From contig CAUYUJ010001336.1 of the NCBI GenBank assembly GCA_963575745.1, positions 891,931 to 955,930 of the forward strand: a stretch of DNA of 64,000 nt, given 5' to 3'. The notes beneath the pieces are model-generated. The model searched no databases. It had not been told where the DNA came from and was given only the letters and a program-made list of their open reading frames with translations. The translations under genes and the position numbers were made by a program. Source of the DNA: Prorocentrum cordatum. Its lineage: Eukaryota; Sar; Dinophyceae; Prorocentrales; Prorocentraceae. Of the stretch, positions 30,869 through 41,200 are shown in pieces; position 1 is the stretch's first letter, and each line of letters begins with the position of its first letter.

Positions 30869-31354
30869 TCACGGCCCACCGTCCTCCTGGTCCGAGCTCC
30901 AGAGCGTCAGGTTGTCGCGCAGCAGCTGCAAGATGAGGGCGCTGTCCAGCTCCGCGGATCTTCCGCGTCCTGTTAATGCATCGCTCGTCGCACTGTCTTT
31001 GTACGGATCTTCAACGACGTTATCAAACTCGGTCACTGCGTCCGCGAAAGCGGTGCACGCCGTCTTGCACGCCTCGTCGGGGTCCGACAGAACCTCGTAC
31101 TGAAACACCGAGTAGTTTAGAGCCAGGCCGAGGCGGATTGGGTGCGTCACTGGCACGTCGGTCGAGCGGGCATTCTCCGCCGCCTTGAAAGCTTCCTCGT
31201 AAGCCTGTGCGGCCTTCCTCTTGGCATCGCCCTGGGTGTATTCCGCTACGTAGCGGTAGTAGTCGGCCTTCATCTTCTTGTAGAACACCCTCGACTCGCC
31301 GGTCTGTGCATTCGGGATCAATCTCCCATCAAGCACATCGACGATCCTGGTACA
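30869..31354 (-). CDS. 14-3-3 protein, C-terminal exon
   Basis: Minus strand. Reads CTRIVDVLDGRLIPNA, ESRVFYKKMKADYYRYVAEY, VPVTHPIRLGLALNYSVFQY, EVLSDPDEACKTACTAFADA and LILQLLRDNLTLWSSD, ending QEDGGP before a stop. This is the second half of a 14-3-3 phosphoserine/phosphothreonine-binding adaptor, which dimerises in the cytosol and binds phosphorylated clients. Binding residues are kept: the Arg-Tyr of DYYRY and the Asn of LALNYSVF. A 17-residue insertion (DSATSDALTGRGRSAEL) lies between the last two helices, flanked by 8-bp repeats. Spacing from Cys to LIPNA equals that of animal 14-3-3. The N-terminal exon is 3.6 kb upstream at 34927-35151; the about seven residues between the two exons are not located. 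The short acidic tail is trimmed relative to animal forms. Confidence 0.92.
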   Translation of the reverse strand, partial: CTRIVDVLDGRLIPNAQTGESRVFYKKMKADYYRYVAEYTQGDAKRKAAQAYEEAFKAAENARSTDVPVTHPIRLGLALNYSVFQYEVLSDPDEACKTACTAFADAVTEFDNVVEDPYKDSATSDALTGRGRSAELDSALILQLLRDNLTLWSSDQEDGGP

Positions 31355-31409
31355 TCCGCCACCGTGTCCCCTGGGTTACATGTCAAGTGCTGCTTTGCAA
31401 GGATAATGT

Positions 31410-31710
31410 AAGTCTTCTAAGCCCCCTCCCCCCTCTTCTCTCCTCCTACCTCCTCGCTGCTCCTCCTCCTCCTCTTCTTCCCCCTCCTTCCTCCCTCCTC
31501 CTCCTCCTTCCTCCCTCCTCCAAACTCCTACCTCCTCCTGCAGCTCCTGCTCCTCCTCCACCTCCTCCTCCTTTTTCTCCCTCCCCCTCCTCCTCATCCT
31601 ATTCCTCCTCCTCCTCCTCCTCCCTCGTCTTCCTCGTCTTCCTCGTCTTCCTCCTCCTCCTCCTCCTCCTCCTCCTCCTCCTCCTCCTCCTCCCTCAACC
31701 GTTTCCTCCC
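31410..31710. repeat. (TCC)n array in 14-3-3 intron
   Basis: Interrupted TCC repeat immediately upstream of the C-terminal 14-3-3 exon (a purine-rich GGA run in the sense orientation). Confidence 0.95.
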
Positions 31711-32379
31711 GAGGCTCTCGGGGAGGCCCCGCGCCTCCCTCGCCCCCCCCCTCCCCTCACCCTTCGGCGGCGGCCAAGATGGGGGGGGGGGCGTCCAAGA
31801 GGGGGGGGGGGGGGCGCAAATCATGGCCGACGGCACGTGCGCGGCCCAGGGCGGGGGCCAGGGACGTAGAAATGAGAAGAGGCGCCATGAGATCTGAGGA
31901 CATATCATGGCCCACGTCATGACATCCACCCCTCCTTAGTCATCACCCCCCTCACTGCCGACCCCGAACCCTGGTGCTCTCGCACGGCTTCGGGGACAGC
32001 CGCCAGAAGAGCCACCAAGGCAGCCAAGATGGTCCAGCACCGCATGGGAAATGCCTACTTGAGCCAACCATCGGGGGCGCGCAGCACATGAGCGATCCAT
32101 GGACTTGGCGCGCGGTCGCCAAGTCCATGGAGCGGGGGAAGTGCCCTACCCAAAACTGTGGCCGGTGCCGCCTTGATCGGCGGCGGGAATCCGCGATTTC
32201 CCAAGGAAACGGGACCCGTCGCTAATCCACGCCCCCTTGATCCATGTTTGCGATCGCCTGAAACCGCCATCAAGAACAATGTGCGAGGTTCCCCCGCGGC
32301 CTAGGTGGGGATGCGGCGTTCTGTGCCTGACGCGCTGCTTTGGCGACGCCCTTTCCTCTCTCATTCTTCTGCTCGCGCA

Positions 32380-32470
32380 CACAAACACACGCACGCACGC
32401 AAGCAGATACGCATGCACACACACACACACACACACGCGCACACGCACACACACGCGCGCACACACGCAT

Positions 32471-32545
<75 letters not shown>

Positions 32546-33060
32546 CACAGCACACACACAAAACACATACACAACACACACACACAGCACACAGCACACG
32601 TCACACAACGCACAACACGACACACAACACCCAACACACAACACGCAACACAAAACACACAACACATCACACACACACACACGCACCACACACCGCACAC
32701 ATCACACACACACGGCAACAATACATACGATACGCACCACACAACACACACACAGAAACACAACACACTCCACGCACACAACACAAAACACACCAGTCAC
32801 CACACACCGCATAACGACATGACCAGGGTATCCGCAGCAAGGAGGACCAGTGGGGAGGCGGGGTCGGCATGGTGCCAGAGCATGATGCTGGCCCCAGCGA
32901 CTTTGGGAAGACCGAAGACCTCGCGTACACTCCCGTCCAACGTGAGCCCTCGCCAGAGCCTGGAAGCAACACACAAACAACACAAATACAAACACAAACA
33001 CAAACACAACCACAAACAAAAACACAAACGCAAACACACACACACACACACACCCACACC
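32380..33060. repeat. (CA)n and (ACGC)n microsatellites
   Basis: 32415-32465 is (CA)n, 32466-32545 is a pure (ACGC)n run of about 20 units, 32550-32800 is CACAACACACA, and 32965-33060 is AACACAAACACAA. Split by the exon-like segment at 32810-32960. Confidence 0.95.
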
Positions 33061-33348
33061 AACATACACATACCCGTGCACGTGCACCCACACACATGCA
33101 TCGTACCTATACGACCACCCTACGGGTGATAAGGAGGTTGGGGGTGGTGGAGGAGCCGAGCAATGGGCAACAGTGGTGATTGTTCTCCTGACGATGCCAG
33201 TGGAGATTTTTTTGTCGGAGGCCTGCTGAAGCCCCTCTTGTCGCCACTGACTAAATCGCTTCAAAATATTGCTCAACGGCTGCCCTTCGGCGGTCGAGAC
33301 CGATGTGGTGGAGGAGAACCTGAGAGAAGACCTCATTCGCTGTCTCAT
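32810..33348 (-). other. Exon-like fragments inside the 14-3-3 intron
   Basis: Two minus-strand stretches look coding although flanked by microsatellites: about 33340-33200 (STAEGQPLSNILKRFSQWRQ, EGLQQASDKKISTG) and about 32965-32800 (RGLTLDGSVREVFGLPKVAG, ASIMLWHHADPASPLVLLAA). Neither matches 14-3-3. They could be exons of a nested gene, a captured fragment or chance open frames. Confidence 0.3.
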
Positions 33349-33384
33349 TCGGTCTCACTACCGATCTCACAATCGATATCACTA

Positions 33385-33436
33385 TCGACGTCATCATCAT
33401 CATCATCATCAGCATCATCATCATCATCATCATCAA

Positions 33437-33473
<37 letters not shown>

Positions 33474-33555
33474 GCCATCATCAACATCATCTCATCATCA
33501 TCATTACCATCATCATCATAATCATCATCATAATCATCATCAACATCATCATCGG
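33385..33555. repeat. (CAT)n microsatellite
   Basis: CATCATCATCATCATCATCA runs with AACATC and ACC interruptions, followed by four GGGACACCGRCRGGACACCG units to 33605. Confidence 0.95.
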
Positions 33556-34926
33556 GACACCGACAGGACACCGACGGGACACCGGCGAGACACCGGCGGG
33601 ACACCGCGCGCCACCGGCCGCCCGGCGGAGAATCATTTGGTCCGGCCGCGCCTCAGCCACAGGAGACTTTCCTCTCGCCCGCCCACGCAGCTTCGCCTCG
33701 CCCGCACGGCACGCACGAACACGAAACCGAAATCGATTTCCCAAGAGGGGGGGCTCTCCGTTCCACTTCGATCTCACCCCCTAACCTCCGACACATAGGC
33801 ATTCCCGTGCACATGCAACCGCGGGGTGCGCAGGGGGTGCGGTCTGCATCTGTTTCACGCTCCCAGAGCGTTGGGCCTCTACGCATCCTATCGTCCAGGG
33901 CGTGGTCTCTATGTGTCCCTGGCAGGAAACCAAAGGCGCCGATCCTGCTACTCCCCGGACCTCTCCTGGGGTGCGTTCTTAATACGATTTCGAGGCGAAT
34001 CCAGCGGTGGCGACAAGGGCCTCCGAGGAGGCCCAAAAGGGGGAAAACGAGGAAAAGGTAGAGGTATGGGTGCCTTTCTTTTCCTCCTCCGAGTCCCATC
34101 GTCCAGGGCATGGCAGGGGCAGCACGTCCGCGCCACCAGGTGGGGGTGCGCAGGGGGTGCGGTCGCTGCGCGCCCCGCCGACCCGGGCGCACACAAGAGA
34201 ATTGGGATCCTTCGGTAGCGCATGTTGGTCCTCGTGTCCCAGGCCGCTCGGCCCCGGATGGTTCCAAGAGTGCCTCGCAGGGGCCAAGGAGAGGCCAAGA
34301 TGCACCCACGACGGCCCCAAGCCGCCCCCCCTCCCAGACGGCCCCGGACAGCCACCAGCGGAGCGGCCCTTGAAGACGGCCCAAGAAGGGCCCAGGACAG
34401 CCCACGAGGGCCCCACGGCCGCCCAGGAGGGCCTCAAGGCGGCCCCCCCCACACAGCCCCAGGAGGCCCCGTGGATGGCCCAGACGTGCCCAAGACGGCC
34501 CAGCAGAGCCACAGGAGGGCTCCACGGGAGCCCAAGGCAGCCTCCGGACGGCTCACGCCGCCCCCCTGAGAGCTCCTAAATGGAAAAGACGCTGTCACGT
34601 GTTGTGGCCTTCGTCGGAAATGCTCGCACAGCCGCCACGCAGGGTGCGGCACCGGCACGGTGGCGGGACTTGCCGCAGGCAGTTGGATATGTCATCGATT
34701 TCTCTCTCCACCTTTGGGGGGCAACGATAGGGGGGATAGGCGTAGGGGGGGATGCATCGACCTGGAATCGGCGATACATCGTCGACAGATCGGCGATCGG
34801 CCCCCGATACTGCATCTGCACCTTGCTGGGCGGGGTGGGGCTATCGGGCCCCTATCGGCGATCAATGGGCGATTGGGGGTCGATGCACCCCCCCAATGCC
34901 TATCCACCCGAACCTTGCCCCCGAAC

Positions 34927-35151
34927 CTTGGCGCAATACTCCCTGGCAAAGCTGGCGCTGTCGCCACGCTCCTTGGACTTCAGGACGCGCCACGCGGCGC
35001 GGCGCGAGCCCACGGCGCTCTTGTAGGCCACGGACAGGAGGTGGCGCTCCTCGGGGGAAAGCTCGTGCGCCGCTTTCCCCGCCGCCTCCATGTGGGCCGC
35101 CATATCGTCGTAGCGCTCGGCCTCCTCTGCAAGCCTCGCGAAGTACACATC
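34927..35151 (-). CDS. 14-3-3 protein, N-terminal exon
   Basis: Minus strand. Reads [60 protein letters not shown] and ends FAREYCAK. This is helices 1-4 of a 14-3-3 protein, including the dimer face ([11 protein letters not shown]) and the phosphate-binding Lys and Arg of [12 protein letters not shown] splice acceptor (CCCCCTGAG|GAT at 35152) lies directly downstream of the giant GAT repeat, and a donor (AAG|GTTCGG) follows. A TGA just upstream in frame shows this is not the first exon; the short initiating exon must lie beyond 36150 and was not found. It pairs with the C-terminal exon at 30869-31354. Confidence 0.9.
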
Positions 35152-35164
35152 CTCAGGGGGGCAT

Positions 35165-35581
35165 CATGAGGATGATGTTGATGGTGATTATGATCATGAG
35201 TTCGTGTGATTGTGCTGCTGCTGCTGCTACTGATGATACTGATGATGATGGTGATGATGCTGCTGCTGATGATGCTGATGATGATGATGATGCTGATACT
35301 GATGATGGTGGTGATGATTAAGACGGTGTCGATGAGAATGCTGATGCAACTGATTATCATGATGCTGAATAGTATGACGATGATGCTGATGATGACGATG
35401 CTGCTGATGATAATGATACTGGGGATGATGATGCTGATTTTTGACATGATGATGCGGATGAGGATCATGCAGGTGATGATCATGTTACTGATGATGCTGA
35501 TGCTGATGACGACGACGATGAGGATGATGATGAGATGATGGTGATGCTGCTGCTGATGATGATGATACTGATGATGCTGCT

Positions 35582-35625
<44 letters not shown>

Positions 35626-35985
35626 GGGGGATAGTGCTGATGATAACGATGATATTGATGATGAAGACGGTGTTGATGATGATTACGATGATGAGGATAC
35701 TGCTGATGACGATGATGAGGAAGATGATGGTGCGGATGATGATGATGATGATGATGATGCTGATGATGATGATATTGATGACGATGATGATGACGATGCT
35801 GCTGCTGATGATGATGATGATAACAATACTGAGGATGCTGCTGCTGATGATGATAATGATGATGTTGCTGATGATGATGAAGACGGTATCGATGATGATG
35901 ATGATGATATTGATGATGAAGATGATGATGATGATGCTGATGACGATGCTGCTGATGCTGATGCTGATAATGATGCTGATTATGC

Positions 35986-36024
<39 letters not shown>

Positions 36025-36063
36025 CGATGCTGATGTTGGTGCTGATGTTAATGCGGATGTTGC

Positions 36064-36149
<86 letters not shown>

Positions 36150-36150
36150 G
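35165..36150. repeat. About 1-kb (GAT)n/(GCT)n imperfect microsatellite
   Basis: Nearly 1 kb of GATGATGATGCTGATGATGA with few interruptions, giving Met-rich (plus) or Ser/Ile-rich (minus) frames. In the sense of the 14-3-3 gene it fills most of the first intron. Confidence 0.97.
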
Positions 36151-36509
36151 GGGGAGGAGGATGCTGATGACACGGATACTAGTATTCGGCATCAGCGGTG
36201 AGCGAATAGCCATGATGATAATGACAAGTGTGAGTGCACGTGACTCCCGCAGACGCGGGTTGGAGCGAGGGGAGCCGGGCTCGCCAATCAGGAAGCTGGA
36301 CGTCAGCCCGCCACGGTCTCTGTGCTGCTCCGATCCAGCGACACCGCTGGACCCTGACCCCGACGTCATCATTTTTTTCATTACGTCGACCCATTCATTC
36401 CCCGGGGCCGGTTTTTCATCTTGAGTAGTCATGATTTTCTCATTACCCGAGGGGGTCTGGGGACCCTGGGTGGGCCGAGAGCGCGGAAGCCCGTCGCGGG
36501 CGCTGAAAT

Positions 36510-36720
36510 TCTGGATGAGCTCCTCTCGCAGCCCAGACGCGGCGACCCCGCGGCCCCAGCAGGCCGTCGAGGTTTCTCCGCATCGGGCTGGGACCAACGC
36601 AGATGGAGGCCTGCCCCAACCGTCGACTGCTGTCTTGCACTTGTCGACAAGCGAGTTCGACGACTCGCAAAGCCACCACTCGCAAATGGCCTCGATCCGC
36701 CATGGGGGGTCCACGATCCA
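36510..36720 (-). CDS. Exon-like ORF of unknown identity
   Basis: A minus-strand ATG frame reads MDPPWRIEAICEWWLCESSN, SLVDKCKTAVDGWGRPPSAL and ends near GLREELIQNFSARDGLPRSR before running into a dispersed repeat and the GAT array. Composition is protein-like. The plus strand is also open (FDDSQSHHSQMASIRHGGST), so orientation is not certain. It is upstream of the 14-3-3 exons on the same strand, but no 14-3-3 start sequence is visible. Confidence 0.3.
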
Positions 36721-36784
36721 TTACGTCGACGCAGGCAAGTCCTGGCGGATTTCGGAAACCCTGAGCCCTTTTACTTAAGCCACC

Positions 36785-36870
36785 TTCCGCCGAGCTTCCG
36801 CCGGCTTCCGCCCGCGGAGGCGGCCTCGCTTCACTTCCGCCGACCTTCCGCCGCGGAAGAGATGACAACT
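36785..36870. repeat. CTTCCGCCG short repeats
   Basis: Seven or more CTTCCGCCG words, with an internal CCGCGGAGG palindrome. 36880-37440 beyond it shows no gene I can support. Confidence 0.7.
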
Positions 36871-37449
36871 CCTTCGATCCTCGACGGCAAGGCCTTCTGT
36901 TGGAACGCCCCACGTAGGTTTCGGACGTTTACGAGTGGGCACTCTGCGAACAGTGGAACGCGCTCTGTGGTCCCTTGCAGCCACGACCCTGCGCCACTCT
37001 TTTGGCCTCAGGCGGGGCCCCCGCCCTCGACCGTCCCCCCCCCCGCCCTCCCCAGGGACCCCAAGACGCCACGGACGCGTCCAAGTCCCCCCCGGCCTCC
37101 TTCGTCTCGGGCGCGGCGTAACCGACCACTGGCAGACCATCCCTTCCGTGACGCCGTCCTCGCTGCGCAGGCCTCCCTCTTGCCGCACACATGCGTCTCG
37201 GGGCGAAGCGAGGGGGACGTCACGGCAGGGAAGAGCTCCCATGTTTCTCAAGTTGCCCCGGTCCCCGGGTCGCGGACGCTCCTGGGCGCCTTTTGGTGCC
37301 AGCCCCCGCGTGACTTTTCCAGCCGCCTCGGAGGCGCGGCTTGCAATCCACACTTCCAGCATGGCTTAAGCTGGTCTCAGGCCCCCTCCTGGATCGGGGA
37401 TTGCTCAAGGCGCCCCTGGCCGAGGGCGCCCCCAGCTTGTCGATCCATC

Positions 37450-37565
37450 TTGGGCCCCCTGTGCCCCCCTGGGCCTCGTGAGGGAGTGCTCTGGAGGCCG
37501 TGGGGGCCTCCCTTGAAATCCTGGGGGCACCGTGGGCCAGTGGTACGTCTAGCAACACCCGACTG
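37450..37565 (+). repeat. Dispersed repeat shared with 18640-18750
   Basis: Second copy of the segment with GGGCCTCGTGAGGGAGTGCT and GTCTAGCAACACCCGACTGG. Confidence 0.7.
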
Positions 37566-37984
37566 GAGCCTCTTGGATAATGGGCCTGTTTTCCACCACC
37601 ACCACCATAAGTTGGAGGGGGAGGGGGTCCTGCGTTTCTGCGTTTCGGAGCGCGCCACAGCAGCCCACGACGGCCGTGCCGGCACTCAGACGGCGGCCCC
37701 GGGAAACAGACCTCGAGGAAATAAATTGGACGAGGCACCAGTAAATGTCGGATGAGGGAGAGAGGCCAGGTCAAAAAAAGGAGGCCCGAAAGTGCCCCTG
37801 GGCGGTCGCCACGCGCGCCCGCGCCCGTGGGCGTCAGGCAGCGCCCGCGGCGCGGCGCTCGGCCTTGCCTTCGGCCTCTTCGTGGGCTGGGGCCAGGCTG
37901 GCCGCTGGGTTGCGGCTGGGCTGCGGCTGGGCTGCCTTCGGCGCGGAGCGCTGAGCCCAGCCGCTGTGGAGGACGGCTGTCCCC

Positions 37985-38530
37985 TCCTCGGCTGGGCCTG
38001 GGTGTGTGGCCCCTGCTCCTGACCACCTTTCCCCAGGTCCAGCGGGGTGTGGGGGGGGGAGTGGCTCTCCTGCCTACTTTTCCCCAGCTCCCTTCGGGGC
38101 TCAAGGTATGTGGCCCCTGTTCCTGGCCACCTTTCCCTCGAGCCCGCTTCGGCCTGGCTGGCCTCTGAGCGACGCCTGGGCTCCCTTCGGCGCCTCGCGC
38201 TGAACCCAGGGTCGGGGCAGGCTGCCCGGTGGCCTTGGAACAGAGTGTGTGTGTGGTCCTTGGGCCTGACCACCTTTCCGCCGTCCTCTGCCATCGTTAA
38301 TCACTAGGTGTGTGGTCCCAACTCCTGACCACCTTTCCCTGGAGCTCCATACTTCATTAACTCCATCTTCGCGCGCCCGGATGTATGACACCTGCTCCTG
38401 GTCACCTTTCCCCAGGTCCTCGCGCAGCTCTGGCGGTGTGGACCCTGCTCCTGTCCTTCTTTTTAATTGTGTCTGTGTGGTGCTCTAGGTGTGCGCCCCC
38501 TGCTCCTGACCACCTTCCCCCTCGGGCCTC
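37985..38530. repeat. Degenerate repeat GTGTGGYCCCTGCTCCTGAC
   Basis: Eight or so irregularly spaced copies of TGTGTGGCCCCTGCTCCTGA followed by CCACCTTTCCCC. Minus-strand frames carry the peptide GKVVRSRGHTP at each copy. Confidence 0.8.
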
Positions 38531-39224
38531 CATGTGTCTTGTCCTTTTCGCGTCTTATTGTCCTGCGTGATCTCCAGCTCCGCGCGCTGCACTGCGATGC
38601 CAGGTTGCTGCAGTCGCGCGGCTGCGGTGGCTCCACCTTTCTCGCATTCTGACGTCGGTGTTTTTGGTGACAAATTGGAAAGCGTGGGTGCGTGGGTGGG
38701 GTCCATGCACCGATTTCAAGTGGGGGTCTTGGCTGTCCCACCTCGTCCCGCTATGGCTAGGGGTCACTGTGCCCTCGGTGGGGGCGAACCCCAGGCCTGG
38801 CGCTGTTGTGGTCGTGGCGGGGTTGACCGCGCATGCCCTCTGCTCTGCCATGTCGGCGCACGGGTGAGCTCCTCCTCCGTCGCGGGGGCGTGGCGAGCTA
38901 GGGCGGACCGCGGGGGCGCGGGCAGTGGCCGTCCTACCCCCCGCCCCTCCCCCTCCTGCCCCTCACCATCCCCCCTGGCGGGCGCGGGCAGCAGTCGCCC
39001 TGCCCCCCCCCCGCCCTTCGAACCCGTCTCGAAGTTGGATCCTTGCCTCGCCAAGGCCGCGTGGACTTGTGACGTTGTATTGGTGGGGCTGTCTTAAGAT
39101 TGCTGGTGCTGGTTGGTCGTCGGTGATTGGCGGTCGTTGAGGTCGCCTGTAGTCTGGGTTGTTGGAGGCCGCTCAAATGTGCGCGCGTGAAAGCGCTACG
39201 TGTTTCGGCACGGCTAAACGCGGT

Positions 39225-39365
39225 GACTTGTGTTCGGGGTCTCCCCTCGCGTTCTGGCCCCCCCCGGGACTTGCGCCCTAACGCCTCCAGCAACACGTGG
39301 CTACGCTGCCCGAGGTGTCCCCTCGCATTCGGGGCTTCCGCAGGACTTGCGCCAAAACGCCGTTG
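39225..39365. repeat. Two-copy direct repeat
   Basis: TTCGGGGTCTCCCCTCGCRTTC...GGACTTGCGCC.TAACGCC occurs at about 39233 and again at about 39313. 38540-39225 contains no gene I can support. Confidence 0.6.
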
Positions 39366-39749
39366 GGATGGTTGTCGGAGGGGCGCGCGCCTTGGTTCGC
39401 GGGGGCGCATGGCGCGGTGTCTGGCTGCGAGGAGTGACGCTCGTAGTGCGGAGGGCGCAGTCGGTCTGGTGGACACTGGGTCGTGATGTAGAGCTTGGTG
39501 GGGGGTGGTTGGACGCGTTGGTGGCAGGATGGTTGTTTGGGCCTGTCGCGTTGGTCTGGTAGCTGGAAATGTCGGGCGTAGTGGATATGGTGCGGTGTGT
39601 AGTGAGTTCGGCCGCGTGCGTGCGCCATCCTGCGCGGCCTGTGCCTGTGCCTGTTAGCGCACTCGGGATCTCCGCTCCCGGCGGCAGTCGTGGCCAAGCT
39701 CTGCGGTCTCTGCGTAGTAGTCCAGTGGTGCGTAGAAGTTGTGATGCCC

Positions 39750-41200
39750 CTAGTCGCCCATGGCCCATGGTGCATGGTCGTCTGCCAGGTGCCCCCAGCT
39801 CGCCGCGACAGCCGCCACCGTGGCTCTGCGCAATTTCGACGGGTGTTCTTTGAATTGCGCACCCTTCCATCCACCTATGTCATCGCGTCCGCAAGCTCGG
39901 CCATGTCCGTGGCGCGTGCAGGTCTGCCCCCCGGGCACTGCCAGTAGCGCTTGTCGTAATTCGCGCAGGCGTGCTGGGAGTAGGCATGTTGGTTTCTGCG
40001 CTGTCTGTCCAAACTGGCACTGGTCGGTGTAGTAGAGTTCCATGCTGCGTTGTTCCAGTAGCCACTTGGTGTCCGCTCTGTGCCAGCTGCTCTGTGCTTG
40101 CGGGCGCCAGAAGGCAGGTGTTGCGTGTTCGAGTATGGCTAACACTTCGAACTTCGGAACCGTCGTGATGAGTAAGATGGTTCTTCTGTAGCGGTCGCTG
40201 CCCAGTGCAAGCTGGTGTAGATCTGTCTGGCTGGCTGCCTGTACGCCCCGCGGGCGCTCGTGGGTTCTGAGGAGCCGCGGTGCCCCCCCCTCGATGGCGC
40301 GCCACCGTGAGGCACGCCACGTCTCACAGAGTGGTCCAGCCGGAATGCCGAACATCTTGCCAGCCCTTATAGCGTTGACCCAGAAAGCCAGAGCGCCCTG
40401 CTTGGTGAGGTCGCCTTTGACGGGGCCGATCTGCACGTCGATGGAAAGTGCCACCAGCTTGCAGAAAGCTGCGTGCATCTCGAAGTGGTGCTGGCAGTCC
40501 CCCACCCGCCTTCTCCCCGAGAAAAGGCGCAGCAGGAACATGGTCGTCGTAACCAGCGGTTTGGGTGTGGTGAAAATTGCAAGTGCAGGTGCCTCGGGCT
40601 CGATGCACCCGGCTTCTGGTGGGAGTGGTGATCTCGGCAACTGGTCTGGGTCGATAAGGTCAGCGAGCTTCAGGCGCTGAGCTTGCTGGGCTGGCACGAG
40701 TGTGTTTTGTCGCCCCATGCCCTCGTGCCTTGCGGCCACTTGGGGCTGTTCCTCTTCCCGTCGGTCAGCTGCCTCCTCTGGATCCATCGGTAGTTCTATG
40801 GCTTGTAGCACCGCGAGGCATATGGGGCATCGCCTGAGGTGCTTGAGGGTGCGCGACCTTACGATGAAGTGCTTGTCGCATACAGGGCATGTGGTGGATC
40901 TGGCGAGGCGCTCGGCTAGGTCGCAGCCGACGCGCTCAATGGTAATGTGCCGCTTCCACGCGCCCTTGGTCATCAGAGCCCTGCCGCACTCGTAGCAGAC
41001 GTATCCCTGACACTCTTCTGCGGGTCTGCCTTCGAGGTTAGCTATGGTCAAGCCGTGCTGTCGGGCCAGCTGGTGTAGCTGGCGTTGCCAAGCTCGGTGT
41101 ATGTATATATCATGCTGCCACTGACGGTATCTGAACCACGCTCGCGAAATCAGTGCCTGCGCTGCATGTTCTGGCTGGCCCCGTGCCCACTCAGCGAACC
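39750..41200 (-). CDS. LINE C-terminal polyprotein: zinc fingers plus GPPCETW-type domain
   Basis: The frame is open from the G6 tract at about 41200 (FAEWARGQPEHAAQALISRA) to TGA at 39750. Counting from TTG at 41051, it has two zinc-finger-like pairs, C19-x2-C22...H35 and C55-x2-C58-x12-H71-x3-C75 (TTCPVCDKHFIVRSRTLKHL), then a domain with LFSGRR (176-181), DLTKQGALAFWVNAIRAGKM and GPLCETWRASRW (239-250), ending GGWKGAQFKEHPSKL. The LFSGRR, GPxCETW and late K-E-H-P elements recur in dinoflagellate LINE polyproteins and recall a methyltransferase fold; catalytic function is unproven. A domesticated host gene is possible but the neighbouring RT-tail sequence argues for a LINE. Confidence 0.6.

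Larger units (their letters stand above)
31355..34926 (-). other. Intron between the 14-3-3 exons, packed with repeats
   Basis: About 3.6 kb containing (TCC)n (31410-31710), the dispersed repeat at 31765-31930, (CA)n/(ACGC)n (32380-33060), (CAT)n (33385-33555), the dispersed repeat at 33880-34100, proline-coding degenerate repeats (34220-34560) and ATCGGCGAT words (34760-34870). Probable donor AAG|GTTCGG at 34926. The acceptor before 31354 is uncertain, and a micro-exon of about 20 nt may be hidden inside. Confidence 0.6.

Noticed and set aside
32055-32075. GGTTGGCTCAAG on the minus strand, matching ten bases of the spliced leader
   Set aside because: The upstream half of the leader does not align without gaps and no gene follows. 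A 10-base match is plausible by chance in 64 kb on two strands.
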